From assembly GCF_051622035.1 (NCBI RefSeq), contig NC_135357.1, positions 17,702,256 to 17,766,255 on the forward strand: a stretch of DNA of 64,000 bases, read 5' to 3'. The notes below the pieces were generated by a model. It was not told the DNA's origin. It searched no databases and saw nothing but the letters and a program-made list of their open reading frames with translations. The translations under genes and the position numbers were made by a program. This document shows positions 37,059 to 50,352 of this stretch, one piece after another; position 1 is the first letter of the stretch, and the number at the start of each line of letters is the position of its first letter. Source of the stretch: Arctopsyche grandis (taxonomy: Eukaryota > Arthropoda > Insecta > Trichoptera > Hydropsychidae).

Positions 37059-39674
37059 TTATTTTAGTGAATTCAAAATTTCTACTAGGGGTGAAGAAAT
37101 GTTTTCGACATTTATAGTAAATAAGTTTTCATCCTGCAAAGTAGCTGCCGACACACCCAACTGATCTGCTATAGACATTGGAGGGAATATTTGATAAAAA
37201 CATTTTTGAAAATATGGTATTAATTCTTCCGTCAGTAGGTTACAACATAAAACTAAATGTTCTCTTTCAGCTTGAGAAAAACCTTGTTGCTCCCTATTGT
37301 AATACCCTACTAACGCCCGTACCACATTTTTTAACGATTGTGAAATTTCATTCAAAATCTTAGTTGCCAAACACAATGGTGCGGTAACTCTCAGTGTATT
37401 CATGGCGCACAGTATACTATTGCAATATTCTCCCAGAGGATAAAAATCTAATATACTTTCAGGCGGACTATTCTGATGTTGATCTGAATCGGCCAAATTT
37501 TTTCTAGCTATCTTTGACTGATTTAAAGCTTTGTAAGATTTCATCTCCGATTCAAAGTGCATGTCGGCTTTATAAAGAGCTTTTGAAAAGTCGTTTGCAA
37601 TAATATTACGGAAGAGAGGAGCAATAACACCACGCATATCCGCCCCGACTCGACCAAATGACAGACAAAGATACATGCATTGATTGAATAGAGGCTCGAA
37701 TGACGCTTCATCTTCTTGCCCCACATTTTTTTCCAAAGTAGATAACAAGCGATCGACCTAAAAACAAATTCATTTAATACTTCACGTTCATATTTGATTT
37801 TGATTACTTGAAATGTGTCACATACTTTTTCCTTCAGCCAGCAAGAAAGAGCAGCTATTCCGTTTAAATCATCACCTTTATGTTTGGATCCTTGGATATC
37901 GGATAAAAATATGGCTTTGTGTTGGGTTAAAATATTAAATAGGTGTATTCTGTGTAATTCTACAATCTTCCGCAAGTGCTTTTCATCTATAAATTACAAA
38001 TAAAACATGATCGATCGGAAATAAAAATAAAAATTATACAAGGCCAAAAAATTATAAAACTTACTTTCATCATAGGCAGCCTCTGTCAAAGTATTGTCAA
38101 ACCAATTACCTCTAGCTTTCAAAAAGTGAAGCTGCAATCCATCACTTATATTGCGCAATTTATTATACTTATAATGCATATTATTTTCATATTCTCGTAA
38201 ACCGGTATTTGCCTCGTCAACTGTTGACTCGTATACCACATTGGCTCTTCTTAAATAACCTAAAACCTACAAAATTCGTGAAATTTAGAAAATATAAAAA
38301 ATTCGATAATATAGTATTTAGTTGGAAAAAATATTTTATATGTGTTAATTTAAATACTTGAAGACATTGTGGTAGTGGCAAATCATATCTTAATTGATTG
38401 AAGAGATGAAGAAGAGTTTCGAACCACAGTTTTGTAACTTCCGCAGATGTATTCTGTAATTACAATATGTACAATACATTCTCATTGAGGAATATAATCA
38501 TAGCTTGAAAATGCTTATAAGATTGCGCTTTCGAATAGATATTGTAGCGTGGGCAAAGAGGAGCCACAGGTTAATTGCATTCGGAGGTTATATGCCGCCT
38601 AAAGTGCATTCGGAAGTGGACAATGTAGACCCCGAAATTAGGCCGAGCAGCATCCCCGGCAGTTCCCAGAATACGGTCTCACGGTTCGTGCCTGAGATCG
38701 TGAGACCGTACGTGACTTAAACAATCGGTAAACAAACGGGTCGAAGACGCTACAGTGAGCAACCTGTCTTTTAATAAGAAGTAAACTTGGCATGGTGGAT
38801 CATTCTGGAACGAGCGCTGGCTGCGCGTGGACCTCCTTAATCAATTAATAAATGCTGTGAAGCGACTTTAGCCTTTCATTTGGATCCTCCACCCGCCCTT
38901 ACGCAACAATATTGAATAATATTATTAAGTACATTTCTCCAAACATACTTGAATTTGAGCTAAATCACTGTATTTCTGTGACAGATTATGAATATGTGTA
39001 AAAAGATCGAAAGCTTTTTCATAATCGGCACAGTTAAGGGCTGCTTGCATTTGATTTGGCAATTCTATAATTTCCAGTACTTGTTCATTTTGATCTTTTA
39101 TTTGGTCATAAATTCTAAAACATAAAAAATACTGAAGTGTAATAATTGAAATTCGGAATAATTCATGAACATGTATAGAACTATTGTCACACCGTCTTTC
39201 CTTCATAATGTCGTTAGATAATGATGACAATCTTTCGCATTCAGCTGTGAATTTTGGTATCTTTTCTAACAGTTCATTCAATGCTGTTTTTGATTTTTTG
39301 AAATCTTCCAAAATCTTGTTCGAGCATTCTGCAGTTTCGACAAATGTTCTATAATTAGTTAAAGCCAACTCTTGCGTTTGCTCAGTCAATGCTTTCATCT
39401 CATCATTTAGAACAGCGGGTTCAGCCAAGATTTGTTCAAATGTCATATTTCCAAGTTTTAACAAATATTCACATACTTCTGGATCGTCTTCAGAAATTTC
39501 TGCAATATAAATAAATAATTAAGAAAGCATAAAGTACAAAATTCAATTAAATGAATCAACAAGAATGCAAAGATATGTTTCGAAAACTTATTTTATAAAT
39601 AAATAAAACACAAATATACCATCAGAAGACTCGGGAGATATTATTTTAAGTATAGTTCCAAATTTTGAATCCAT
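37059..39674 (-). CDS. COG8: Conserved oligomeric Golgi complex subunit 8, seven coding exons
   Basis: Subunit of the COG tethering complex, which captures vesicles recycling to the Golgi; COG8 links the two lobes through COG1. Exons in transcript order: 39674-39620, 39499-39193, 39114-38949, 38453-38358, 38266-38065, 37986-37808 and 37757-37059. They total 567 aa against about 612 in human. Recognised by LALTNYRTFVETAECSNKI near the N terminus (human LAFANYKTFIRGAECTERI), LPLPQCLQVLGYLRRANV, FLKARGNWF, HRIHLFNILTQHKAIF and the C-terminal SFGRVGADMRGVIAPLF. It converges on RAD50 and is divergent from TMEM126. Relative to the human protein an extra stretch of roughly 30-35 residues lies between YLRRANV and LHFLKARGNW; it is in frame and I could not remove it with a clean intron. 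A solo LTR lies in intron 3. Confidence 0.95.
38543..38908. mobile_element. Solo LTR (366 bp) in COG8 intron 3
   Basis: Begins TGTAGCGTGGGC and ends CGCAACA, the TG..CA borders of a long terminal repeat. The 4-bp duplication ATAT flanks both sides (38539-38542 and 38909-38912). AATAAA is present near the 3' end. A single LTR without internal sequence implies LTR-LTR recombination after insertion. The 4-bp duplication suggests a Gypsy-type element. Most of the element is denser in GC than the surrounding intron. Confidence 0.7.
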
Positions 39675-40393
39675 TTTAAAATATCGAACGACAAATAGAT
39701 TTTGCAGCCAACAGTGCACTTTCTGACAGCTGTCAAATTTACGGTTTGGTCTCAATGCTTAATTTGTGTACCACTACCAATTCAAATCTACGTAATGATT
39801 GTCAATTATTATAAAGACACTTACATATTTAAATAAGTTCCAATTTTTAGTGCCACACACACACACATTCAATCTAATAGGGGTGGGGGTTAAACGCATT
39901 GGTCTTTTTTGAATTCAATAAATGCCCATAAAAAGATTATTTTAGAGTTAAATCTTAATTTTCCTTAATTACAAAGCTCTTGAATATCTCCATTTTTATT
40001 ATTTATTTTCTTCTTGTTTTGCAGGAGAAAAGGGGGGGCAGCAAGACCTTTTGTAACCCCCCCCCCCCCCCTTAGATGCGCCATTACAATTCAGAATTGT
40101 AAAGTATACCTAGACTAATATTTTAATCCACAATTATCACGAGAGACTCATTTAGATCTTCCAGCATTTAACTTTTTAGAAAACTTTTAATATTTTTAAT
40201 TTTAGGAAATGGCCGTAATATTAGTCGTCAGAGCGAATGTCATGTCGGTATTAGAGGTTATGGTTTTCAGTAATTCCTCGAGTGCTGCGGCTGAAGATAG
40301 ATTAAAATCGAACAGAAAATAGACAAATGCTCATAATTAAATTTTCAATTTCAATTTCCGCTAATAGCTATTGATAAAATATAAAATTGCAAC
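39675..40393. promoter_or_regulatory. Divergent promoter region of COG8 and TMEM126
   Basis: 719 bp between the two start codons. It holds G-run and C-run tracts (40034-40040 and about 40059-40073) around GCAGCAAGACC, possibly a small insertion, and no clear TATA box. A shared bidirectional promoter is plausible but unproven. Confidence 0.4.
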
Positions 40394-41301
40394 ATGTCTT
40401 ATATGCGCTCCAGTGAGGCTCCAAAAGACGCTATTATAGTTTCTAAACAAGAAGCTATTATGAGACAATGGGGTTTAATCAACGAATGGATACCCAAGTC
40501 GGACGTGTAATTAATTCTGATCGAGTTAAATGATTATATTTAACTCGTATCAAACTTTTATTATGTAATATTTATAGTTTATTTTTCAAAAAATTATAAA
40601 TTTATTGCAAATTGTACGTGTTGTAGGTGGGCGATTCGTTTTGGTTGCGTAGTAGCTGGTTTATCTAGCTTGGTTACTGGATTTTATACCAATTGGTATT
40701 ATAGGAAAAAATTAAAAATAGGTACTATTGGATATACCTCCTCCTATTTACCTATGGTATTAGTGCCAACATTGTCATCATTCATCATGCACAAACAGGT
40801 TATCTTTGAAATATTATCATATTGCGTCAACTCTTGAAATATGTACTTTTAAACATTGATAAAAATTTACAGATGATTACATCAAATATTATTACTCAAA
40901 CAGAAGCATGCCCCGTTTGCGTAGAAGTAAAAGCAATAGCCATTCACTGTGGTTGTGGAACTTTATATCCATTATTGCTAGGACCTGTTACCAGCTATAT
41001 GGTAAGATTATTTTTATTTTTAAATTTAATTTTATCATTGAATATCTGTATTATAAATGTATCTAAATTACAGATTGCCAGCACTTACAATACATGCAGA
41101 ATTCCCATGATCAACATTGAAACCAAAAAATTGTGGAAGTTCCATTTGGAAACATCTAAGCCTCTCTATAGGAAGATTCCTTTGTTTTTATTGATCAATT
41201 TAATTCCTGCTGTCGCTATAACTTATATGGAATTTGAAAATTTCAATACAATTCTTCAAAAATTAGATCAAGTTGAAAGAGAGCTAAATTCTGACTTGTA
41301 A
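40394..41301 (+). CDS. TMEM126: Transmembrane protein 126 homologue, four coding exons
   Basis: Mitochondrial inner-membrane protein; vertebrate TMEM126A and TMEM126B act in assembly of respiratory complex I. Exons: 40394-40506, 40627-40798, 40873-41001 and 41074-41301, joining to 213 aa (family about 195-230). Seen: an N-terminal soluble stretch (MSYMRSSEAPKDA, then QEAIMRQWGLINEWIPKSD), four hydrophobic segments (around WAIRFGCVVAGLSSLVTGFY, SYLPMVLVPTLSSF, YPLLLGPVTSYM and IPLFLLINLIPAVAITYM), and Cys-rich CPVCVEVKAIAIHCGCG in exon 3. The first donor has two candidates; GT|GTAATT keeps frame and gives the family sequence WAIRFG. AATAAA lies at 41505-41510. The A/B paralogue distinction does not apply outside vertebrates. 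Identified from memory of family features, so slightly less certain than RAD50. Confidence 0.85.
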
Positions 41302-41867
41302 ATGTGTGGCAGTCATATTACTTTAAATTTTAATCGTTTATCATTTTAACAAGTAAAATGTAGAGAAATAACTGAAAAATATTTCTGTAGTTATTATGTG
41401 TATAAGTACAGTAAAGACCTGATTATCAGACCCAAGCCGGACTATAGGAGGGGTATATAACAGATATTTAGGAACTACCAGATGCAAGTTATTCTGTAGA
41501 ACAAAATAAAGCATTTATTACGTTAAAAATGTGTTGTTTCATTGCTTTAAATCAGTGATTCAGATGCGCGAATAAGAGAAAAAGACGAATATTATAATTG
41601 AATGATACATACAGATAAAAACTGGCTTTTTTTTATAAGGTGTATATTAGCTTCACTTCGTCCGTTAATCATTTTCGCTTGTACTCATATGATGGCTACC
41701 TATACATATTTACTCATTTTATGAGATATTTTCCATCAGGGTCACAATTAAAAAAAATAAACAAGGTTACCACTAGGTGCATATTGCGATTAATCGGTAA
41801 ACAGTAAATAATTTCTCCCATTACCGGTTTATACTGATAAGTGAAAAAAAAATTACGTGGATTAGAT

Positions 41868-41944
41868 CAGAGCATCGCAACCTTTTCACGCATCTCGCTC
41901 GCGTGATGCGTGAAATGCCGCGGCATTCAGGTTACGATGCTCTG
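41868..41944. mobile_element. 77-bp hAT mini-MITE with 8-bp target duplication
   Basis: Inverted ends CAGAGCATCGCAACC and GGTTACGATGCTCTG. GATTAGAT flanks it exactly (41860-41867 and 41945-41952). Inside are paired words CACGCATC/GATGCGTG and TGCCGCGGCA. It is almost entirely terminal repeat, close to the minimum a transposase could act on. Confidence 0.88.
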
Positions 41945-42032
41945 GATTAGATAACTGTATACGGTTACTTTTCTTAAAAACGTTGAACCGTAAATAGTTA
42001 ATAATAAATCTCTGGTGAATAATGTCATATAA

Positions 42033-42378
42033 ATCGACAAGCGCCAGACAGACTGAACCACAGATTAACGACACGTGTACCTTATGCGTGCGCACTGCTC
42101 GCACTTACACAAAGCGAAATCTACCCGAAGTCCCGACATACCTTCCCTGTATACTTTCTGTGCTTCTGATACTCTAGTTCCGAATTTTTCCTTATTAAAT
42201 TATTAAAAACTTGCCAGAAAGATCCAACTCAACTTTAATAATTACCATTTTAATAATTGCATCTGTGCACATCGAAAGGTTACTCGTCATCTGATGTGCA
42301 ATCTTTCGTGAAGTCGAGAATTGCGTTTAAAGCAGCCATCCAGTTAATCTGTGGTTCAATCTGTCTGGCGTTGTCGAT
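42033..42378. repeat. Inverted repeat, 36-37 bp arms
   Basis: 42033-42069 (ATCGACAAGCGCCAGACAGA and onward to ATTAAC) and 42343-42378 are reverse complements with two differences. The interior of about 270 bp has no recognised content. Possibly a MITE pair or subterminal repeats. Confidence 0.65.
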
Positions 42379-42565
42379 CGTTTGCACCAAACCTCATATA
42401 AATACATCAAGTCCATTCGTAGTACGAATTTATAATCATAATTGAAACAACCATCTGGTCACATTTATTACGACTTGGTTGGTCAGTGCTGCCATTCAAG
42501 CATACGTCAGTGTAGCCACTCTTACGAACACATCAGTGTTGCTACAAGATAACTATAGAGCTAAC

Positions 42566-42743
42566 GGTTCGGTGATTACTGGTCACAAAGTCACTAAAAT
42601 CTCTATAACATCTGGCAGCCGAAAAGTCCATCATACTAACGATAACTATCATAGTAACGAGAACTTGAGTGCCAAATATTGTGTATTCGCGATTTTCATG
42701 GCAAAAATTGTCTTTGTGACCACCCCAATGTGACGAATAGTCC
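42566..42743. mobile_element. GGTCAC-family element, copy 1
   Basis: Starts GGTTCGGTGATTACTGGTCA and ends GTGACGAATAGTCC, matching the two termini of the palindrome at 50961-51211. The interior is diverged and not palindromic. A frame of 67 codons across it on the minus strand is not a gene. Confidence 0.5.
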
Positions 42744-42921
42744 AATTACCAGAGCTAACACAAGGCTTTCTACCCACTACAACTTATAATATGCCTAAAT
42801 TATGCGAATTTTTTGTAATCGAATATGATTTGAGTTATCACCATCGCAAATTTTCCAATTGCCAATAAATAAATAAACTTCAATTTTCTTTGGCTTTTCA
42901 CAAGTATGTACATATATTGTT

Positions 42922-43197
42922 ATGTACCTCGCTTATCACTCTAGTTCCCACAATATCAAATGCACTTTTCACACGCTCATGTACGTGTATAAAAAAACTA
43001 TAAAAATTCCCGTAAGAGGATATTCAGATAACATAGGAATGCCAGACTTTGGTCAAAACATCGATAAGAAATCATTTGAACGTAACAGTCAGTCATTACA
43101 ATCGAGACTCCAAAAGTATCAGTCAACACATCAGCAGCGAAACAAAGTTAAAGTGAAACAATTCTACGTATCTCATTCTAAATTCATCACTCCATGA
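42922..43197 (+). CDS. Unrecognised open frame, possible 3' exon
   Basis: 91 codons with moderately complex, basic, Gln/Ser/Lys-rich sequence (NSQSLQSRLQKYQSTHQQR) and AATAAA about 40 bp after the stop. The composition looks more protein-like than most random frames here, but no family is recognised and no splice partner is evident. It could be a terminal exon, a short gene or chance. Confidence 0.25.
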   Translation: MYLAYHSSSHNIKCTFHTLMYVYKKTIKIPVRGYSDNIGMPDFGQNIDKKSFERNSQSLQSRLQKYQSTHQQRNKVKVKQFYVSHSKFITP

Positions 43198-43439
43198 TTA
43201 AATTTGCAGTTTTCGTATACATATATCTAATATCAATAAAATAAATATAACGTTTTAATAATAATAAAGAAATCTTGGTTGGTTAACCAAGAAGTTTAAA
43301 AAAAAAAGCATAAACTGCGTTTGTAATGTCACAATATGTAAAAGTAAAATAAAATACTCATTCAGACATTATTTTCTTTTGTTTCAAAAGGTAGATATTT
43401 ATCTTAATTCGTACTTTACCAGTTAACAAAATATAAATT

Positions 43440-43790
43440 TGATGACGATCGTGAAAATTGTGCATCTAAAACGTGATAGAAACCGAGGTTCCCAGGTTCA
43501 AACCCTGGGTTGACCTCGATTGAAAAACAATTTATTTACAAGTATTTTTGTGGTGCTGCTGGTCAGACTTGGGTATTTGTGACTCCAAGTCGATGGTTTC
43601 TTATCAAAGTTTACCAATTTATCCAATTTCATTGTCGAAACGGTTCCCCATCATACCCACTATTTGAACATAATTTAAAATTTCAATCTATAAATATGTA
43701 TAAGATTAATTACCATAGGTGTCGCTCAGGGGCAACCCGTAATGGCATCATGGGAAAATATAAATGTTTATAAATAAAAAAATACGAAAA
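43440..43790 (+). mobile_element. SINE-like repeat, copy 3
   Basis: A B-box-like AGGTTCAAACCC near 43492 and the SINE body CTGGTCAGACTTGGGTATTT, CCAAGTCGATGGTTTCTTAT, GAAACGGTTCC. The tail has ACCATAGGTGTCGCTCAGGG and an A-rich end. The A box is not convincing, so the head is probably truncated. Confidence 0.55.
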
Positions 43791-43799
43791 ATAAACATG

Positions 43800-45391
43800 C
43801 ATTTGCAATCAAATGTTTATTCGAAATTACACTAAAAATTTTCATAAGTAAACGGATTAAATACATATTTTACGGCAATAAAACCCTGTGACAAAATCGG
43901 AAAAATAAACCATGATCCTATCCCAAATAAATCATATATGCTTTTGGCAAAATTAAATTAATGTAGAAATAGTAGGTTGGAACAAACAATCACTACGGCA
44001 GATACAATACTATTATATATTATAGATAGAAAATGTCTATAATACATAGAAAAATTTAAGAATTTGTCAACAAAATATAACAAAAAAGAAATAGTAGATA
44101 CATATATACATTTATATAATACCACCAATTTACGTTTGACTAAAACTAGATTTAGAAATATCTTTCATATATGTATGTATGTATATACTATTTTGCAACA
44201 ATAGTACTTACACTCCCACATTCCAAACAGTCCTAGAAAGGAGAAGAGTAAACATAGACTTACTTCAGAATGGCAGAATAGATATAAAGAGACATCAATT
44301 TAGTCTTAAAACAAATCTGAATAAGAATAAAGTTCCCATTTATTTATTGATAAAGCGGAAGGACAGCTCTCATTTTAGGAGAATTTAATTTCATTACATA
44401 CGTAAATTCTAAATACCTAAATAGATATAGAAATATTGAATGGATATGGTTTTGCATTTCACCACATGTTGACACATGAATTTTCCACACACTGATGTGG
44501 CGACTAAATGTATTTAATACACAGAATAGAATGTTATAACAGGAAGAGATGCGCATAAGTTTTTTTTAATATAACTAAAACCCCAGTGTGTGGAAGTTTA
44601 AAGCCCGAGTGGAAGTATTATATAAAATATATTATTATATAATGAGAATGTTAAAAATTAAAACATGTAATTAATTTTAACTTATATTATTGAGATTTCT
44701 AAACCTGATAAAAAGCATTTGAACTATTTCATTTATTATAGAGTTCTTCATAAACCATTGACTTTATATATGTAGATTCACTTGATTAATTTTAATTTGC
44801 AAAAACATCAAACATGATAAATGGGCAGTATGACTTATCTTGTTTATACAATATATTATATTAGTTATCATTAGTTTTAAAATGCATATGTATTTGAAAG
44901 AAAAAAAATGCTGAAAAATTATTAAAAATAAACATGAATTACACATTTGCGTTAATTTTATTCTTCTGAGATCATTGTTAAATAATTTAAAAAAAAGTAT
45001 AAATCAAAATTTAGCTCTCAAAAAGTAGATTTCACAAATACCGCCTGTTTCTCCAAGATATTTGCAATACTTTTTGGAGAGATGAACACACGGTCGGCAT
45101 CAGGTATACTTAGTATTAATCATTAATATTAATATTTGTTTCAGTTGTTTTTTTTTAAATATTTTAATCACAAACACATATTTGCAGAAATCTAACAAAA
45201 CGGTCACAATAAAAAACAACTCGTAATCGTTACTTTAAACATCCAAAACAGACCACATTTATTTCAAACTGATCACAAGCATAATATGTGGAAAGCATCA
45301 ATGCATCCCTTAAAATAATTAAGTCTTAGTTTACAATGTTATTATTAAATTCACAATTTAATAGATACCAAGAATATTTCTCACGATTCAG
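43800..45391. other. Intergenic and AMMECR1 3' flank
   Basis: AT-rich with no gene recognised. For AMMECR1 on the minus strand, an AATAAA signal lies at 45258-45263, about 130 bp beyond the end of the extended reading frame. Confidence 0.4.
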
Positions 45392-46072
45392 TCATTGCAG
45401 CGTCCCGCGGAATACTTCGGGGAATGATAAATTAAAGAACGGTGTTGTGTGATAAGCTACCTTGTTTGGATAAAATGTTTGTCCGAAACCATTATGCGAT
45501 ACCACAGGAACACTGTGCGATATTGGTGGATAATACACAGGCCGAACTGAAGGATCGAACCCATAACTACACGGAGATTTGTTCAAGCATGGTGTCAACT
45601 CACACAAATATTTTTTCGGGTTTGCATCAGATAATTGAACAAACTGAGTAGGATGTAAAGGTACTCTAGAATTTCTATCGTCAAAATTTTTAAAACACGA
45701 GATAGTTGAAGTGTTCGAGTCGTGTCTATATGAAGTAAATCTTGAGTGAATACTGTTTTTATTGTGAAAATTGATCGAATTATTTCCATTATTGAAATAA
45801 TCTAGTCGATTGGTGTTAATTGCGATTGCGTGTTGATTTTCTCCACTACAAAGAGTACTCTCTTGAGGAGCACATTGCTCGGATGTATCAGAAACATTCT
45901 TGTCATTTACCCTGCATACTTTTCTAGCGTTATAGTTCACATTCACACTGGAAGATGTCATTTGTAAATCGGAATACAAATGAGAATTTTTTATATGCGG
46001 TGTGATAGAAGCTGTCGGCAAAGGCGGGTAATAAGGGCGGCAAGAAGCGGCCAACCCAGCCGGGGCGTAGTG
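45392..46072 (-). CDS. In-frame extension of AMMECR1 beyond a TAG codon
   Basis: Directly after the TAG, in the same frame and exon, 226 codons run without a stop to 45394-45392. The sequence is complex, rich in Tyr, Pro, Asn, Ser and His, with repeated PYYPPLP, VYYPPIS and FYPNK motifs, suggesting a disordered tail. The human AMMECR1 tail is also His/Pro/Tyr-rich. So long an open frame is very unlikely by chance at this base composition. Possible explanations: stop-codon readthrough, a polymorphic or erroneous stop, or a recently truncated tail. No splice choice that removes the TAG and keeps frame was found. Confidence 0.6.
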   Translation of the reverse strand, partial: HYAPAGLAASCRPYYPPLPTASITPHIKNSHLYSDLQMTSSSVNVNYNARKVCRVNDKNVSDTSEQCAPQESTLCSGENQHAIAINTNRLDYFNNGNNSINFHNKNSIHSRFTSYRHDSNTSTISCFKNFDDRNSRVPLHPTQFVQLSDANPKKYLCELTPCLNKSPCSYGFDPSVRPVYYPPISHSVPVVSHNGFGQTFYPNKVAYHTTPFFNLSFPEVFRGTLQ

Positions 46073-48196
<2,124 letters not shown>

Positions 48197-49195
48197 CTCT
48201 CTGCTATCTGCTATCTGCTATCTGCTATCTGCCAGCTCTACTATCTCTGGTCTCCCCACTTCTGCTCCTTCTCGCGCACGCCCACACCAACACCCACCCT
48301 CGCCTGGCCCCGACCCGCCGACGACTCCCGCAGCCGCAGCCGCAGCCTTCCCCACCCCCACCCCCACACCCGCACCCACACCGACACTCGCACTGCTGCC
48401 ACTCGCAAGACGTATCCGCCAAATGTCGCTATCAGCTGATCTGAGAGTTAGTCAACTTTCAAAATAATAAATACTAATGAAGGGCAAGCATTACAATTGT
48501 TGGCCACTGTATTGTAGGGATATAGCACGACTTGCACCATACGAAACTAGGTCGATGATATCACCTATTTCCCTCAAATGGGGTCTACGTGACGAGCCAG
48601 AATGTTAAATTACAGAAAATACAAATATCGGAAGGCAAAGATAGAAAATCGAAAGATCTTAAGTCGAAAGATAAAAAAGGGTGCATGGTAAACGGTACAT
48701 ACTCACTTAATTTGCGCGAGCAGGATACAACAGGAACAAAGAGGAACAGGGTTTTCCTCCCGTATTAATGTGCGCAAGCAGAATACGGGAGGAAAAGCCT
48801 GTTTCTCTTGTAGGAATCTCGTCGTCGTCATCGTCATCGAAACATTCGAGAATATTCCGCAACAACAAACTACATTCCCGAAAACCAGACGTCGTACACC
48901 TGCAGTCATTATATTAAACTCAAGCGGAACGCCCCTACCAGTCGAGTGGAACCAAAACGGTCGAAACACGCCGCCACCATTAAACCACATCGAGCGGAAC
49001 GGCGCCAATCATTCCAGAAAATTCTACGCCTCGACAAAAGTGCATTCCTCGTTCACGCATCAACAACCACATGCGCTTACGCATCAACAACCACTTCCAT
49101 CAATCGTTCCAGAAAATTCTACGCCTCGACAAAAGTGCATTCCTTTCTTACGCATCAACAAACCACCACCATCGGTCAGGCGATTCCAGAAACAC

Positions 49196-49203
49196 TATAA
49201 AAG
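49196..49203 (+). promoter_or_regulatory. TATA box of the solo LTR
   Basis: TATAAAAG followed by GGAGG about 390 bp into the LTR, at the usual position before the R region. The poly(A) signal lies 365 bp downstream. An isolated LTR with an intact TATA box could start transcripts toward 50 kb. Confidence 0.65.
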
Positions 49204-49312
49204 GAGGTACAACCCAAACGACACCAGTCGACCCACAGCAGCAAGCGTCGACATACAGCTCCTGACCAGCCACCACTACACTACGCGGACTTGGAAGATC
49301 AACCAGCCGGAC

Positions 49313-49512
49313 GAGCCAGCAACACACTGCCGTATCCAGAGACTTGCTGAACATAGCCGAATGCCGAGCCAGCAACACTCTACCATATCCAGCGACTTGC
49401 GGAACATAGCCGAACAACGAGCCAGCAACACACTGCCGTATCCAGAGACTTGCTGAACATAGCTGAATGCCGAGCCAGCGACACTCTACCATATCCAGAG
49501 ACCGCTGAACGA
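49313..49512 (+). repeat. 53-bp tandem repeat in the LTR, about 3.8 units
   Basis: Units begin with GAGCCAGC at 49313, 49366, 49419 and 49472. Units 1 and 3 match more closely than 1 and 2, so the array probably grew by duplicating a two-unit block. Confidence 0.85.
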
Positions 49513-49742
49513 CATACTTTTGCCCACAAATACCATACCTTTGTACAACCATAGGCAAACAATAAAACTTTATAAAACTAGCACAACAGTGTTTCGTTAG
49601 GCCGGGATACGGTCAACATACATGTACCCCGCCTACACTCTTGTTCCTGTTGTATCCTGCTCGCGCAAATTAAGTGAGTGTGTACCGTTTACCATGCACC
49701 CTTTTTTTTTATCTTTCGACTTAAGATCTTTCGATTTTCGAT

Positions 49743-49898
49743 CAGTGGCGTAGTCAGGATTTTGTCAAGAGGGGGGGGGGGGGGTTTGACAGGAAAAAAG
49801 GCAAGATAATTTATATTTAATTAATATAAAATCACAACATATAAACATAAAGTAAAGCTAACGGCTAACTAAAGTGCATGATACATCAATCGCCACTG
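49743..49898. mobile_element. hAT-like MITE (156 bp) inside the foldback right arm
   Basis: CAGTGGCG at the left and CGCCACTG at the right interrupt the arm sequence between TTTTCGAT and CTTCCGAT. The expected intact arm, known from copies 1 and 3, lacks it. Contains a long G-run. Five or six bases of arm are missing at the junction. Confidence 0.75.
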
Positions 49899-49961
49899 CT
49901 TCCGATATTTGCGTTTTCTGTAATTTAACATTCCGGCTCGTCACGGAGACCGGTACAAATG

Positions 49962-50352
49962 ACATCATCGCGTCCTGTTCTCGTACACGAAAGTTAGCCG
50001 TGGCCGAAATACTTCGTCCAGCTTACCCATAAAGGCGATTCGATTCGCTCCAGATACGCAATCACGAGTACACGGGAAATCCCAAGGAACTACGCAACTA
50101 CGCATCAAACATAGAACACAAAGGAAAACCTCGACCCCACTGGAATATTCCAGAACGTGATCTCACCAGCGCATCATCCCCAGATGCCAGTGAACTTCAG
50201 GAACTCGACCTGGCTCGTTCCAGCGAATCACCTACCTACTTCGCTGTACATACAAATACACCTGTATTAATCGAGTAATAAAGATCCTCTTCAAAATACA
50301 ACTGAGTTTCCATAGGCCGGGAAAAGGTCCAAACCTTTAACCCGCCCTATAG
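49962..50352 (+). mobile_element. LTR-like fragment, 5' boundary unresolved
   Basis: The 3' end (ATAGGCCGGGAAAAGGTC, then AACCCGCC) parallels the end of the solo LTR (TAGGCCGGGATACGGTC, then CCCCGCC), and AATAAA occurs near 50276. It directly follows the foldback element. No TG..CA borders or duplication could be set, so it may be a truncated LTR of a related family. Confidence 0.45.

Larger units (their letters stand above)
48809..49637 (+). mobile_element. Solo LTR (829 bp) nested in the foldback element
   Basis: Borders TGTAGGAATC and CCGCCTACA, with the 4-bp duplication CTCT at 48805-48808 and 49638-49641. U3 contains a 95-bp direct repeat (ATTCCAGAAAATTCTACGCC at 49011, again near 49106). 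TATAAAAG lies at 49196-49203, a 53-bp tandem array at 49313-49512, and AATAAA at 49561-49566. The 228-codon frame across it is Arg/Pro/Thr-rich and not a recognisable protein. No internal retroelement genes are present. Confidence 0.85.
48581..49951. mobile_element. Foldback element, copy 2, split by two insertions
   Basis: The left arm (48581-48808) starts GGGTCTACGTGACGAG and the right arm (49638-49951) ends CTCGTCACGGAGACC. Arms carry the same AAATATCGGAAGGCAAAGAT and CTTAAGTCGAAAGAT blocks as copies 1 and 3. A solo LTR (48809-49637) splits the centre and a hAT MITE (49743-49898) splits the right arm. CAAATG adjoins both ends but the full duplication (CCCTCAAATG against GGTACAAATG) is imperfect. 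Confidence 0.85.

Noticed and set aside
37059-39674. Identification as COG3
   Set aside because: First impression from the N-terminal exon. The blocks NYRTFVETAECS, GYLRRANV and GRVGADMRGVIAPLF match COG8 instead.
48770-49456. 228-residue plus-strand protein
   Set aside because: It runs across the foldback arm into the solo LTR and its tandem repeats, so it is transposon non-coding sequence.
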